Of a stretch of 64,000 nucleotides of DNA, positions 29,897 to 40,961 are shown in pieces (position 1 is the first letter of the stretch; each line of letters starts with the position of its first letter). The stretch spans positions 1 to 64,000 of the forward strand of contig JAIFKU010000037.1 in the NCBI GenBank assembly GCA_020049495.1, read 5' to 3'. The position numbers were made by a program, and so were the translations under genes. This DNA comes from Accumulibacter sp. GTDB lineage: Bacteria; Pseudomonadota; Gammaproteobacteria; Burkholderiales; Rhodocyclaceae. The notes beneath the pieces are model-generated. The model ran no database searches and was not told where the DNA came from. It saw nothing but the letters and a program-made list of their open reading frames with translations.

Positions 29897-30005
29897 GCCT
29901 CCACAACAATCACACCATGCAAAACCATGGCAACCTTGACAGCGGTCCGTGACACCCCCGGAATCATTGTCAATTCACAAGGGCCGGATTTCTGCATGGC
30001 TATCT

Positions 30006-30803
30006 CTATAACGAACCCAGGTCGTCAATAACAAGCGTTGGCTGACGTTCAAGAGTCGCAAGATCTTCACGCCCGGCCTCGCCGCTTAATACCAGAATGA
30101 AATCAATCCCGGCATTTTCGGCCAGCAACTTGTCGGTACTCAGACGATCCCCGACCATCACCATTTCATCCCGTCTGAAGCGTTTGAGCAAAGGTGAAAG
30201 AACGAGGGTACTGGGCTTGCCAAAGACCAGTTCAGGCAAGCGTCCCGTAGCTGCCTCGTACAGTTTGACGAAGCTGCCGGTATCCGGCAAGGGTCCCTTG
30301 AGCGAAGGACAAACCAGGTCGGGATGGGTTGACAGGAAATGCACCTCTGGGCGTTGCAGCAGCAGGCATGAGGTCGCCAGTTTTTCGTAGGTCAGTTCGG
30401 TATCGTAGGCGAGGACCACCGCCTGACAATCCGCACCGGCGGTAAATACCACACCCGGCATGCGCTCTTGCAGAAACGACCGGAAACTGGTGTTGCCCAC
30501 CGGAAAGAGGTGATTGATTCCCTGATCTTTCAGGTGATCAAGCAAAGGCAACAAGGGTGAAAGGATGCGCTCCAAAGCGACGTCGAGTCCGACCCGTGCA
30601 AGCTTCTGGGTATAATCGGCCAGGTTTTTCGAAGTATTGTTGGTCAGGAAAAAGATTTCCTTTTTCTCCTGATTGCGCTTGATGAAATCAATCGTCCCCT
30701 GGATGGGCTGGTCACTCAGATAAACAGTCCCATCCAGGTCAAAAACAAAACAGTTTTTTTTGCTAATATCCACACTATTGCCGTTTGCCGGTGGTGGCGT
30801 CAA
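30006..30803 (-). CDS. HAD-IIA family phosphatase (NagD-like)
   Basis: [55 protein letters not shown]. Confidence 0.87.
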   Translation of the reverse strand: MTPPPANGNSVDISKKNCFVFDLDGTVYLSDQPIQGTIDFIKRNQEKKEIFFLTNNTSKNLADYTQKLARVGLDVALERILSPLLPLLDHLKDQGINHLFPVGNTSFRSFLQERMPGVVFTAGADCQAVVLAYDTELTYEKLATSCLLLQRPEVHFLSTHPDLVCPSLKGPLPDTGSFVKLYEAATGRLPELVFGKPSTLVLSPLLKRFRRDEMVMVGDRLSTDKLLAENAGIDFILVLSGEAGREDLATLERQPTLVIDDLGSL

Positions 30804-31791
30804 ACCAGTGCAGGCGGTCTGCTCGCGGCGTCACGTGGATTGTGCTCCCCAGTTCGGGAACAGGCTGGCCTTCGTCGGTTCGAATGATGACCAGTTCGTC
30901 ACCAGCGCCGTGCAACCAGCGGCCATAAACCAGCCGTTCGGCGCCCAGCGTTTCCAGTGCATCGACGCATAAGGCCCAGCCCTCGGATGTAATGGCAAGG
31001 TGCTCGGGGCGTACGCCAAGAATGGTTCCGGGCCGTGCTTCGGGGGCATTTTTCAAAAGATTCATCGGTGGCGAACCGATAAAGGTCGCTACAAAGGTAC
31101 TTGCAGGCCGGTTATAGACCTCTTCGGGCGTACCGAATTGCTCCATTACTCCAGCGTTCATGACGATCATGCGCTGCGCCAGCGTCATGGCCTCGACCTG
31201 GTCGTGCGTGACGAACAGTGAGGTGATCCCGAGTTCACGATGCAGTTTCTGGATTTCGAGTCGGGTATGTGCACGCAGTTTGGCATCCAGATTGCTCAAG
31301 GGTTCGTCAAAAAGAAACACCTGCGGTTGTCGCACAATGGCACGACCCATAGCCACACGCTGACGCTGTCCGCCCGAAAGCTCACGCGGCTTGCGCTGCA
31401 TGAAAGCGCCGATCTCAAGTATCTTTGCCGCCTTGTCCACGCGCGCCTTTATTTCATCCATCGGTACCTTGGCGATCTTCAGGCCATAGGCCATGTTGTC
31501 GAACACGTTCATGTGCGGATACAAGGCATAGTTCTGAAAGACCATGGCGATATCGCGCTCGGACGGTTCAAGATCATTGACCACACGGTTGCCGATGGAA
31601 ATTTCTCCACCCGTGATTTCTTCCAGACCGGCCACCATGCGCAACAACGTGGATTTGCCACAGCCCGAAGGTCCGACGACGACGACGAACTCGCCGTCAG
31701 CAATCTGTGCGCTGACACCATGTATGACCAGGTTGGCAGTCTTGCCGCTACCATAGCGTTTAAAGACCTTGTTTAATGTGATCGAGGCCAT
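30775..31791 (-). CDS. ugpC: sn-Glycerol-3-phosphate ABC transporter ATP-binding protein
   Basis: Walker [31 protein letters not shown] region; in the ugp operon. Confidence 0.92.
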   Translation of the reverse strand: MASITLNKVFKRYGSGKTANLVIHGVSAQIADGEFVVVVGPSGCGKSTLLRMVAGLEEITGGEISIGNRVVNDLEPSERDIAMVFQNYALYPHMNVFDNMAYGLKIAKVPMDEIKARVDKAAKILEIGAFMQRKPRELSGGQRQRVAMGRAIVRQPQVFLFDEPLSNLDAKLRAHTRLEIQKLHRELGITSLFVTHDQVEAMTLAQRMIVMNAGVMEQFGTPEEVYNRPASTFVATFIGSPPMNLLKNAPEARPGTILGVRPEHLAITSEGWALCVDALETLGAERLVYGRWLHGAGDELVIIRTDEGQPVPELGSTIHVTPRADRLHWFDATTGKRQ

Positions 31792-31865
31792 AGATTTCAG
31801 TAAGATTCAATTTGAGCCGGTATCGGCTTGAACAGCGTTTTACAGGGAAGTTGTGATGTCACAAG

Positions 31866-32720
31866 CTATTTTTCAGTATCCACCAAGCCCTTGACGAACC
31901 ACTTCTGCATCAGCATGACAACCAGTGCAGGTGGCAGCATGGCCAGAATCGCGGTGGCCATGACGACATTCCATTCGGTGTAGGAATCGCCGCCGATCAG
32001 TCGCTTGATGCCCATCACCACCGGGTACATGTCTTCGCTGGTGGTCATCAGCAGCGGCCACAGATACTGGTTCCAGCCGTAGATGAACTGGATCACGAAG
32101 AGCGCAGCGATGCTCGTCGACGACAAGGGCAGCAGCACATCCTTGAAGAAGCGCATCGGGCCGGCGCCATCGATGCGCGCGGCTTCGACCAGTTCGTCAG
32201 GAACGGTCAGGAAGAACTGGCGGAAAAGAAAGGTCGCCGTCGCCGAAGCGATCAGGGGTATCGACAGTCCGGCGTAGGTATTTAGCATGCCGAGCGAGGC
32301 GACCACCTCGTAGGTCGGGCCGATGCGCACTTCGACAGGCAGCATCAGGGTAACGAAGATCATCCAGAAAACCAGATTGCGAAACGGAAAGCGGAAGTAC
32401 ACGATGGCAAACGCCGACAGCATCGACATGGTGATCTTGCCCAGCGGAATGATCAGCGCCGTGATCAGGCTCACCAGCATCATCGGCGCAGACCCGGTAA
32501 TCTCGCTGCCGGCTGCGCTTTGTCCGCCAAACAGGGCTATCTTGTACGTTTCCAGCGCGTTCGTTCCAGGCAGCATCGACATTGGAATCGCCTGGGTGAT
32601 CTGCTCGGCCGTCTGCGTCGACGCGACCAGCGTCAGGTAAAGGGGAAAGGCGATGATCGCCACGCCGGCCAGCAAAATGGCATGCGTCAGGAAGGTCAGA
32701 CCGGGGCGGTGCTCAACCAT
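31866..32720 (-). CDS. ugpE: sn-Glycerol-3-phosphate ABC transporter permease
   Basis: MalG/UgpE-type permease with [21 protein letters not shown] loop. Confidence 0.92.
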   Translation of the reverse strand: MVEHRPGLTFLTHAILLAGVAIIAFPLYLTLVASTQTAEQITQAIPMSMLPGTNALETYKIALFGGQSAAGSEITGSAPMMLVSLITALIIPLGKITMSMLSAFAIVYFRFPFRNLVFWMIFVTLMLPVEVRIGPTYEVVASLGMLNTYAGLSIPLIASATATFLFRQFFLTVPDELVEAARIDGAGPMRFFKDVLLPLSSTSIAALFVIQFIYGWNQYLWPLLMTTSEDMYPVVMGIKRLIGGDSYTEWNVVMATAILAMLPPALVVMLMQKWFVKGLVDTEK

Positions 32721-33601
32721 CAGTATTGGACTTTCTTTTCGACGAAGCGAAACTGGATGACGGTCAGGGCAATCACGATGCACATCAGCACGACTGACTG
32801 CGCCGCCGAACCGGCCATGTCCATGGCCTTGAAGCCGTCGTAGTAGACCTTATAGACGAGAATCGAGGTTTCCTTGCCGGGGCCTCCTTTGGTCGTCGCG
32901 TCGACGATGCCAAAAGTGTCGAAGAAAGAGTAGACGACGTTGATGACCAGCAGGAAGAAAGTAGTCGGCGACAGCAGCGGAAAAACGATGGTCCAGAAGC
33001 GGCGCCAGGGTGAAGCGCCATCGATGGCGGCGGCTTCTATCAGCGACTTCGGGATCGACTGCAGCCCGGCAAGAAAAAACAGGAAATTGTAGGAGATCTG
33101 CTTCCACACGGCGGCAACGACAATCAGCGCCATCGCGTGACGCGAATTGAGCAGATGATTCCAGTCCAGGCCAAGCATGCGCAACCAGTAGGCGATGACA
33201 CCCATCGGGGAGGCAAACATGAACAACCACAGAACACCGGCGACCACCGGCGCGACGGCATACGGCCAGATGAGCAGGGTCTTGTATACGCCTGCGCCGC
33301 GCAGCACCCGATTGGCCATGACCGCCAGCAACAGGGCGATGCTCAGGCCGCAGACGGCGACGAGCACCGAGAAAAACGCCGTGGTCTTGAACGATTCAAG
33401 GTAGCTCGCGTCGGCGAACAGCCGTTCAAAGTTCTCCAGGCCGACAAACTCGCTGTTGTTGCCGAAGGGATCCTGCGACATGACGCTCTGGCGCAGTGCC
33501 TGCGCCGCCGGCCAGAAAAAGAACACCAGGACGATGGCCATCTGCGGCGCAATCAGCAGCCACGGCAACCAGGATGATTTGAAGCGAACGCGTTTTTCCA
33601 T
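32720..33601 (-). CDS. ugpA: sn-Glycerol-3-phosphate ABC transporter permease
   Basis: MalF/UgpA-type permease with [24 protein letters not shown] loop; start set at [11 protein letters not shown]. Confidence 0.92.
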   Translation of the reverse strand: MEKRVRFKSSWLPWLLIAPQMAIVLVFFFWPAAQALRQSVMSQDPFGNNSEFVGLENFERLFADASYLESFKTTAFFSVLVAVCGLSIALLLAVMANRVLRGAGVYKTLLIWPYAVAPVVAGVLWLFMFASPMGVIAYWLRMLGLDWNHLLNSRHAMALIVVAAVWKQISYNFLFFLAGLQSIPKSLIEAAAIDGASPWRRFWTIVFPLLSPTTFFLLVINVVYSFFDTFGIVDATTKGGPGKETSILVYKVYYDGFKAMDMAGSAAQSVVLMCIVIALTVIQFRFVEKKVQY

Positions 33602-33607
33602 AAGAAA

Positions 33608-33628
33608 ACCCGGCCATTCGGGCCGGGT
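33608..33628 (-). promoter_or_regulatory. Terminator/attenuator-like hairpin between ugpB and ugpA
   Basis: Perfect 8-bp stem ACCCGGCC-ATTCG-GGCCGGGT; on the minus strand followed by TTTTCTTATG, where ATG is the ugpA start. Confidence 0.65.
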
Positions 33629-33638
33629 ATTTAAGTTA

Positions 33639-34940
33639 TTACTTGTTGGCCTTCTGGAAGCGTTCGAGCTGCTCGTTGCCACGGCTCACGGCGGTGTCAA
33701 GAGATTCTTTCGCAGACCGTTTGCCGGCCCATACCTGCTCGAGCTCTTCGTCGATGATATTGCGGATTTGCACGAAATTGCCGAGACGGATACCGCGCGA
33801 CTTGTCGGTCGTCTTGCGGATCATTTGCGTCACGGAAACATCGGTGCCGGGATTCTGCTTGTAGAAACCGCTCTTCTCGGTCAACTCGTAGGAAGCGATA
33901 GTCACCGGCAGGTAACCCGTGCGCTGGTGGCTCTTGGCAGCTTCCTCAGGACGCGACAGGAAAGCGAAGAACTGGCCGATGCCCTTGTACTCGGCCGGTT
34001 TCTTGCCCGACATCACCCACAGACTGGCGCCGCCGATCACGGTGTTCTGCGGCGCACCTTCAACATCGGGATAATACGGCAGCGTCGAAATCCCGCCAAC
34101 GAATTTGGCGTTGCGCTTGACACTGCCGTAGAGCGCTGAACTCCCGGTGGTCATCGCGCATTCACCCGAGACAAATGTAGCGTCAGCCGCATTGCCGCGC
34201 CCCTTATAGACAAACAGCCCCTGTTTGGCCATATTGGACAGGTTCTCGATGTGACGCACATGCAACGGAGTGTTGAAGGTCAGCCGCGTATCGATGCCGC
34301 GCATGCCGTTGCCCTTGGTGGCGAACTCGACGTTGTGCCAGGCCGAAAAGCTTTCAAGTTGCGTCCAACTCACCCAACTCGTGGTAAACGGGCAGGCGTG
34401 CCCGCTGGTCTTGAGCTTGGCCGCTGCCTGCGTGACTTCGGTCCAGGTCTTGGGCGGTTTTTCGGGATCCATTCCGGCGGCCTTGAAGGCATCCTTGTTG
34501 TAGTGGAATACCGTCGTCGAACTGTTGAACGGGAAACTCAGCATCTGGCCGTTTGGCGCTGTGTAGTAACCGGCGACGGCGGGAACGTAGGCGGCGGAAT
34601 CAAATTTGACGCCGGCGTCAGCCATCACCTTGCCGACCGGAACGATCGCGCCCTTGCTGGCCATCATCGTCGCCGTCCCGACTTCGAAGACCTGCAGGAT
34701 ATGCGGTGCGTTGCCGGCACGGTAAGCGGCGATCGCCGCCGTCATCGATTCATCGTAAGAGCCCTTGAACGTCGGCACGATCTTGTACTCACTCTGGCTG
34801 GCGTTGAAACCCTTGGCCAGATCATTGACCCACTCACCTAAAGCACCTGGCATCGAGTGCCACCACTGGATTTCGGTCTGGGCCTGCGCGGACAGTGAGA
34901 AAAACGCCGCGAGTGTAACGGCAACAAATTTCAGGTTCAT
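33639..34940 (-). CDS. ugpB: sn-Glycerol-3-phosphate ABC transporter substrate-binding protein
   Basis: Signal peptide, [45 protein letters not shown]. Confidence 0.94.
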   Translation of the reverse strand: MNLKFVAVTLAAFFSLSAQAQTEIQWWHSMPGALGEWVNDLAKGFNASQSEYKIVPTFKGSYDESMTAAIAAYRAGNAPHILQVFEVGTATMMASKGAIVPVGKVMADAGVKFDSAAYVPAVAGYYTAPNGQMLSFPFNSSTTVFHYNKDAFKAAGMDPEKPPKTWTEVTQAAAKLKTSGHACPFTTSWVSWTQLESFSAWHNVEFATKGNGMRGIDTRLTFNTPLHVRHIENLSNMAKQGLFVYKGRGNAADATFVSGECAMTTGSSALYGSVKRNAKFVGGISTLPYYPDVEGAPQNTVIGGASLWVMSGKKPAEYKGIGQFFAFLSRPEEAAKSHQRTGYLPVTIASYELTEKSGFYKQNPGTDVSVTQMIRKTTDKSRGIRLGNFVQIRNIIDEELEQVWAGKRSAKESLDTAVSRGNEQLERFQKANK

Positions 34941-35134
34941 GTGACCTCCTAAAGTATATGCGACGACTTCGCTTGTATTGCCACCTAATGTACTGGATAA
35001 GCCAAGCCCAGAAAATGGTTCGGTTTTCCAGGATTCATTTTTGCAGTGCGATGATGCTGACGTTCCCGAGCAATACTGTCAAGGGGATCGCGCGCCATCC
35101 ATGATGATTTACACAAGAACACTACTTGCATGAA

Positions 35135-36748
35135 TCAGATTGCAACTGTCAAGCGCTGCATGCTCAATTCCATTTCTTCGTTACGTCGTTCCTGATTCCA
35201 GCCCAGTTCGCCCGCCATCAATTCAATGACACGCGGTAAAACTTTTTTTGCCGCCGCAATATCAACAAACGCCAGGGGGATACGCCGCGCCAGAACATCG
35301 GCGGAGCGTTCGGCGAATTCGTGTCGCGCAGCATAGACGATTTCGGCTTCAAGGAAAGGATGTTCCGGATGCAAGCGCGCGCCCAGACCCGACCGGGAAA
35401 GATCGGCAACATTACTGGCCTGATCACCATAGGCGTGATGGAAATGATGCGCCACATCAGGGTCAAACCCATAACGACGGATAAGTAGTTTCTCACCCTG
35501 GCGATCAAAATTCTTTGCGCCAACAAGAGGAAATCTTTCGCTATGGCAGGCACAGACCGGCTTGAGATTGAAGGTCCGAACCGCCTGATCGACGGTTTCT
35601 TCGGCCATCTTGCGATACGATGTCCATTTACCTCCGGCAATGGTCAGCAATCCCGATGCGCTGACCTCAATGAGGTGTTCGCGAACCAGTTCTGCCGTGT
35701 TTTTCGTGTCATGAGCGAGAATCAGGGGACGCAGGCCCGCCCAGACGGACTTGACATCTTCCCGGCTTACTGCGATGTCGAAATATTTGCTGACATGGCG
35801 CAGCAGGTATTCGATTTCTTCCTCTTTGGCCTGTGGGTGATCGACGATATCAGCGGGGTTGTCGGTAGTACCGATCAAGGCATGCCCTTGCCAGGGGAGA
35901 ATGAACAGTACCCGGCCGTCTTCGGTCTGCGGGATCATCAAGCCGGTTCCCGGAGGAACAAACCGCGAAGACAAAACGATATGAATGCCGGAACTTGCAT
36001 TCAGAACAGGCTCGGCCGACGCATCGTCCATCTGCCTGAGACGGTCAATAAAAGGCCCCGTGGCATTGATCACGCCGCGGGCATGAATGGTAAATTCATC
36101 ACCGCTGAGAGTATCTCGGACAGATACTCCGCAAAGTTTGCCATTGACCTTCAGCAGAGAAACGGCGGCAACGTGGTTAGCCACAAGCGCCCCGTTTTGT
36201 CGTGCTGTCAGGGCCAGAGTAAGCGCCATGCGGGCATCGTTGAACTGGCCGTCGTAGTAAACTACGCCGGCTTTCAGGCCCTCACTGCTGAGCATCGGAA
36301 AACGCCGAAGCGCTGCCTTGCGGCCAATCAACTGGCTATATCCGAGACCCCTTAACCCGGCCAGGAAATCATAGAGCAATAAGCCGCAGAAGATGTAGGG
36401 CACATCAATCCATTTGTAGATCGGAGTGACCAAAGGGAACCGATTGGCGAGATGCGGCGCGTTTTTCAGGAATGCCCAACGCTCGTGGAGTCCCTCCCTG
36501 ACCAGATTGTATTGCGAGCGATCAAGGTTCTTCAGCGCTTTTTCCAGATAGCGCACCCCGCCGTGAACCAGTTTCGTGCTGCGGCTGCTGCTACCTTCGG
36601 CGAGGTCATTTTTTTCGATCAAGGCGACCTTGAGCCCTCGGCTTGCCGCATCTACGGCGATACCGCATCCTGTTGCCCCGCCTCCAATCACCAGCAAATC
36701 AAAGATCGTTTTTTGCTTCAAGGCATCGAGTATTTGCGCTCTGCTCAT
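35135..36748 (-). CDS. glpD: Glycerol-3-phosphate dehydrogenase (aerobic)
   Basis: FAD motif DLLVIGGGATGCGIAVDAASRGLKVALIEKNDLAEGSSSRSTKLVHGGVRYLE. Confidence 0.95.
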   Translation of the reverse strand: MSRAQILDALKQKTIFDLLVIGGGATGCGIAVDAASRGLKVALIEKNDLAEGSSSRSTKLVHGGVRYLEKALKNLDRSQYNLVREGLHERWAFLKNAPHLANRFPLVTPIYKWIDVPYIFCGLLLYDFLAGLRGLGYSQLIGRKAALRRFPMLSSEGLKAGVVYYDGQFNDARMALTLALTARQNGALVANHVAAVSLLKVNGKLCGVSVRDTLSGDEFTIHARGVINATGPFIDRLRQMDDASAEPVLNASSGIHIVLSSRFVPPGTGLMIPQTEDGRVLFILPWQGHALIGTTDNPADIVDHPQAKEEEIEYLLRHVSKYFDIAVSREDVKSVWAGLRPLILAHDTKNTAELVREHLIEVSASGLLTIAGGKWTSYRKMAEETVDQAVRTFNLKPVCACHSERFPLVGAKNFDRQGEKLLIRRYGFDPDVAHHFHHAYGDQASNVADLSRSGLGARLHPEHPFLEAEIVYAARHEFAERSADVLARRIPLAFVDIAAAKKVLPRVIELMAGELGWNQERRNEEMELSMQRLTVAI

Positions 36749-36790
36749 GTTTCCGTATCTTCGTTCAAAAGCATTGTAATCGAATAAGGT

Positions 36791-36828
36791 TATGTTCGTT
36801 AACAAACATATATTCTATAACGAACATT
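36791..36828. promoter_or_regulatory. Two tandem GlpR operators
   Basis: TATGTTCGTTAACAAACATA (36791-36810; 19/20) and TATATTCTATAACGAACATT (36809-36828; 18/20) versus the E. coli GlpR consensus WATGTTCGWTAWCGAACATW, in the glpD-glpR intergenic region. Confidence 0.85.
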
Positions 36829-37017
36829 ATGGTGCGAACCTGTTTTTGTCAACAGACCGATCAATGAAAATCGTGAACGAAGCTGCAGTTACGTCGATGG
36901 CTGTTATCGGTTACAATAAATTTGAATTATTCATTGTTTTACAACAGTTTTAAAGCTGGCAGGCCGGATTCTCCCGATGCGTACCAGCCACTATGGAACA
37001 GTAATTTTTATCGAAAA

Positions 37018-37806
37018 ATGAAAACACATGTTTCGAAAATGAACCTGAGTCCGCGACATCAGGACATTCTTGAGTTGGCAAAGCAGAGCGGCTTTCTGTC
37101 CACAGACGAACTGACCCGAGTTTTCAAGCTCACTTCCCAAACCATCCGTCGTGATATCAACGAACTGTGTGACCGGGGGTTGCTACGCCGTTACCACGGT
37201 GGTGCCGGTCTCGCCTCCAGTGTCGAGAACGTTGAATATTCGACGCGCAAGGTATTGCATCACGAAGAAAAGATTCGAATCGCGCAGAGCGTGGCCCGGC
37301 AGATCCCGGACAACGCATCGCTCTTCATCAATATCGGAACGACCACCGAAGAAGTCTCCAAGGCCTTGGGCAATCACAAGAATCTGCGCATCATCACCAA
37401 CAATCTGAATGTCGCGGCGTTGCTGAGCGACAACCCGAATTTCGAGGTCATCGTCACCGGCGGGGTTGTCCGGCGTGACCGTGGCGTCATCGGGGAATCA
37501 ACGATCGATTTCGTCAAACAGTTCAAGGTCGATTACGGCATCATCGGTATTTCCGGGATTGACCCGGACGGAACACTTCTTGACTTCGATTACCGTGAAG
37601 TACGGGTGGCTCAGGCGATCATCGAAAACGCGCGCCAGGTATTTCTGGTCACGGACCACACCAAATTCAGTTGCAATCCGATGGTTCGTCTCTGCCACAT
37701 ATCGGAAATCAATGCCCTGTTCACGGACAAGGAGCCTCCGGAAAGCATTCAAGCTGCCCTCAAGGAAGCCAAAGTGAGTCTGTATGTTGCAGATTCTGCC
37801 GATTGA
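37018..37806 (+). CDS. glpR: DeoR-family regulator, glycerol-3-phosphate regulon repressor
   Basis: DeoR HTH (RHQDILELAKQSGFLSTDELTRVFKLTSQTIRRDINELCDRGLLRRYHGGA) and effector domain; divergent from glpD. Confidence 0.92.
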   Translation: MKTHVSKMNLSPRHQDILELAKQSGFLSTDELTRVFKLTSQTIRRDINELCDRGLLRRYHGGAGLASSVENVEYSTRKVLHHEEKIRIAQSVARQIPDNASLFINIGTTTEEVSKALGNHKNLRIITNNLNVAALLSDNPNFEVIVTGGVVRRDRGVIGESTIDFVKQFKVDYGIIGISGIDPDGTLLDFDYREVRVAQAIIENARQVFLVTDHTKFSCNPMVRLCHISEINALFTDKEPPESIQAALKEAKVSLYVADSAD

Positions 37807-37965
37807 TCACGTTGACAAGAAGCGATGGACCCTGAGCCAGCGGTGTTTTCCGGGAGAAAAGACGATTTTATCGGCGCAATCAGCCTTCTCCCGCTTAAAA
37901 AGCGGAACCAGTTGGCGCCCTGCCACTCAAAGCAATCGGACTTGATCGATCTTTCCGGGGGCCGC

Positions 37966-38250
37966 ATGAAACACATCATCTGGGTACTCTGGCCGGCGTT
38001 CATCGCGGCCGGCATTGCCGAAGTCGTATTCTTTACGCTGATCGATCCGCAACAGCTTTATCTGCTGGGCCAACCGATGGAACTGCCGGCACTGGCCACC
38101 TACTCGATCGGCTTCCTGATGTTCTGGCTGATCTGCGCAGGCTCCAGCCTGATGACTTATTTTATGCTGCCGCAAAAGATCAAGAACGCTCTTGAGAGCA
38201 CGGCGAACGAACGTTCCGATCTGGTGCGCCCGCTGCGACAGCAGCGCTAG
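37966..38250 (+). CDS. Small hypothetical membrane protein
   Basis: Predicted two-TM protein starting MKHIIWVLWPAFIAAGIAEVVFF. Confidence 0.7.
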   Translation: MKHIIWVLWPAFIAAGIAEVVFFTLIDPQQLYLLGQPMELPALATYSIGFLMFWLICAGSSLMTYFMLPQKIKNALESTANERSDLVRPLRQQR

Positions 38251-39422
38251 ATCAAAGCCAGACCGGTCTCGAGATCGTTCTGCAGATCGACAACGGCTTC
38301 CAGACCGACCGCCACACGCAACAGACTCTCGGTGATGCCGCTGGCCGCGCGTTGCTCCGGCGTGATACGACCGTGCGTGGTCGTTGCCGGATGGGTGAGC
38401 GTGGTTTTGGTGTCGCCCAGATTCGCCGTGATCGAGAGCAGGCGACAGTTGTCGATGACTTTCCACGCTTCGGCTCGTGCGCCCCTGACTTCAAAGGCGA
38501 CGATGGCACCGCCGCTTTTCTGCTGGCGTTGGGCCAGTTCGTACTGCGGGTGCGAGGCGAGTCCTGGGTAATAGACCCGCGCAACTCCGGGATGCGCTTC
38601 GAGCCAGCGCGCGAGTTCCAGCGCCTTGGCCGACTGGGCTTCGAGTCTGATCTTGAGGGTTTCCAGCCCTTTGAGCAACACCCAGGCATTGAAAGCGGAA
38701 AGCGTCGGCCCGGCCGAGCGCAGGAACTTGAACACTTCTTCGCTGAGTTTCCGTGCACCCAGCACGGCCCCGCCCAGCACGCGCCCCTGGCCGTCAAGGA
38801 ATTTTGTCGCCGAATGCACAACGAGATCGGCACCCAGATCAAGCGGGCGCTGCAGAATCGGCGTGCAGAAGCAGTTATCGACGGCCACCAGAATGCCACG
38901 AGCATGGGCCACTGCAACCAGCGCAGCAATATCGGATATTTCGGTAAGCGGGTTGGACGGTGTCTCCAGGAAGAACAGCCTGGTCTCGGGGCGAATGGCC
39001 GCTTCCCACGCCGCAACGCTGGTCTGCGAGACAAAGCTCGTATGCACGCCAAAGCGTGACATGATGTTGCCCAGCAACTGTTGCGTTGCCCCGAACAGGC
39101 CGGTCGACGCCACGATATGATCGCCGGCGCTGCAGAACGACATCACCATGGCGAGGATGGCCGACATGCCGGAAGCCGTGGCCACACAGGCTTCTGCACC
39201 TTCAAGCGCGGCCAGACGCTCCTGGAAGGCCGAAACCGTCGGATTGGTGAAGCGGGAATAGACGTTTCCTTCATCCTCACCGGAAAATCGTGCGGCTGCC
39301 TGAGCCGCACTATCGAAAACATAGCTGGAAGTCAGGTAGAGGGCTTCGGAGTGCTCGTTGAACTGGCTTCTCGCCTGCCCTGCACGAACGGCCAGTGTTT
39401 CCGGTTGATACTTCTGAGCCAT
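38247..39422 (-). CDS. metZ: O-succinylhomoserine sulfhydrylase
   Basis: PLP Cys/Met-metabolism family (VVHSATKFLDGQGRVLGGAVLG, SGMSAILAMVMSF); adjacent to purF. Confidence 0.92.
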   Translation of the reverse strand: MAQKYQPETLAVRAGQARSQFNEHSEALYLTSSYVFDSAAQAAARFSGEDEGNVYSRFTNPTVSAFQERLAALEGAEACVATASGMSAILAMVMSFCSAGDHIVASTGLFGATQQLLGNIMSRFGVHTSFVSQTSVAAWEAAIRPETRLFFLETPSNPLTEISDIAALVAVAHARGILVAVDNCFCTPILQRPLDLGADLVVHSATKFLDGQGRVLGGAVLGARKLSEEVFKFLRSAGPTLSAFNAWVLLKGLETLKIRLEAQSAKALELARWLEAHPGVARVYYPGLASHPQYELAQRQQKSGGAIVAFEVRGARAEAWKVIDNCRLLSITANLGDTKTTLTHPATTTHGRITPEQRAASGITESLLRVAVGLEAVVDLQNDLETGLALI

Positions 39423-39426
39423 CAGA

Positions 39427-40953
39427 TCAGCGCGCCGAGTTGAGATTAAGATGCAGTTGCCGGGAATCGCGTCCCTCCACCTTGGCCGCCGCATTTTTCC
39501 CCTCGCGCGCCTGCTCGATGGCATCGAGGTATTCCGGAGTGACATCGCCGGTCACGTACTGACCGTCGAAACATGAACTGTCAAAGCAGCAGAGCGACGG
39601 TTTCAACTCACGCACCGACGCCTTGAGTGCATCGAGATCCTGATAGACGAGTGCATCGGCACCAATCTCTAGGCATATTTCATCATCGGTTCGGCCGGTC
39701 GCAATCAGTTCGCTGCGCGTCGGCATGTCGATGCCATAAACATTGGGGAAGCGCACCGGGGGCGCGGCCGAGGCAAAATAAACCTTGCGCGCGCCGGCCG
39801 CACGCGCCATGTCAACGATCTCGCGGCTGGTCGTGCCACGCACGATCGAATCATCGACCAGCAGAACACGCTTTCCCTTGAACTCTTGCGCTACGGTATT
39901 GAGTTTCTGACGCACCGACCGTTTCCGTATCGATTGCCCCGGCATGATGAAGGTGCGCCCGATGTAGCGGTTCTTGACGAAACCTTCGCGATACGGAATG
40001 CCCAGGCGCTGCGCCAGTTGCATGGCCGACGGGCGGCTCGAATCGGGAATCGGGATCACCACGTCGATCTCCTCGACCGGAATCTTCTTGATCACCTTGT
40101 CGGCCAGATGCTCGCCCATGCGCAGCCGGGTTTCGTAAACCGACACGCCGTCGATCACCGAATCCGGGCGCGCCAGATAAACGTATTCAAAGATGCAGGG
40201 CGCCAGTATCGGGTTCTGGGCACACTGGCGATGGTGCATCTGATGCGCCATATCGACGAAAATGGCCTCGCCCGGCTCGACATCGCGCAGCACGCGGAAA
40301 CCCAGGGTATCAAGGGCGACCGACTCCGAGGCCAGCAGATATTCGTTGCCCTGCGGCGTTTCATGCACGCCGATGACCAGCGGACGAATGCCAAAGGGAT
40401 CGCGGAAGGCAAGCAAGCCGTAGCCGGCGATCAGCACCACCACGGCATAGGCCCCCTTGCAGCGCCGGTGCACCCCGGCAACGGCGGCAAAAATGGTGTC
40501 CAGATCGAGGCGGAAGCCTTTGGCCGTGTCCTGCAGCTCGTGTGCCAGCACATTGAGCAGCACCTCGGAATCGGAATTGGTGTTAATGTGCCGCAGATCC
40601 AGCCTGAACATCTCTTCCTGCAGTTGCTCGGTATTGGTCAGATTGCCGTTGTGCGCCAACACGATCCCGAATGGCGAATTGACGTAGAAAGGCTGCGATT
40701 CGGCAGAATCCGAAGACGACCCGGCAGTCGGATAACGGCAATGGGCAATGCCCACATTGCCCGAGAGCGAACGCATGTTGCGCGTACGAAAGACGTCGCG
40801 TACCAGCCCGGAATCCTTGTGAATGTGGAAGGCATCGCCTTCGCCGGTGGCGATGCCGGCTGCATCCTGACCGCGATGCTGCAGCACCATCAGCCCGTCA
40901 TAGAGCAACTGATTGACCGGCGTGGTGGCAACAACCCCGAGAATACCGCACAT
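39427..40953 (-). CDS. purF: Amidophosphoribosyltransferase
   Basis: MCGILGVV N-terminus; PRPP motif RVLLVDDSIVRGTTSREIV. Confidence 0.97.
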   Translation of the reverse strand: MCGILGVVATTPVNQLLYDGLMVLQHRGQDAAGIATGEGDAFHIHKDSGLVRDVFRTRNMRSLSGNVGIAHCRYPTAGSSSDSAESQPFYVNSPFGIVLAHNGNLTNTEQLQEEMFRLDLRHINTNSDSEVLLNVLAHELQDTAKGFRLDLDTIFAAVAGVHRRCKGAYAVVVLIAGYGLLAFRDPFGIRPLVIGVHETPQGNEYLLASESVALDTLGFRVLRDVEPGEAIFVDMAHQMHHRQCAQNPILAPCIFEYVYLARPDSVIDGVSVYETRLRMGEHLADKVIKKIPVEEIDVVIPIPDSSRPSAMQLAQRLGIPYREGFVKNRYIGRTFIMPGQSIRKRSVRQKLNTVAQEFKGKRVLLVDDSIVRGTTSREIVDMARAAGARKVYFASAAPPVRFPNVYGIDMPTRSELIATGRTDDEICLEIGADALVYQDLDALKASVRELKPSLCCFDSSCFDGQYVTGDVTPEYLDAIEQAREGKNAAAKVEGRDSRQLHLNLNSAR

Positions 40954-40961
40954 AGCTTTCC

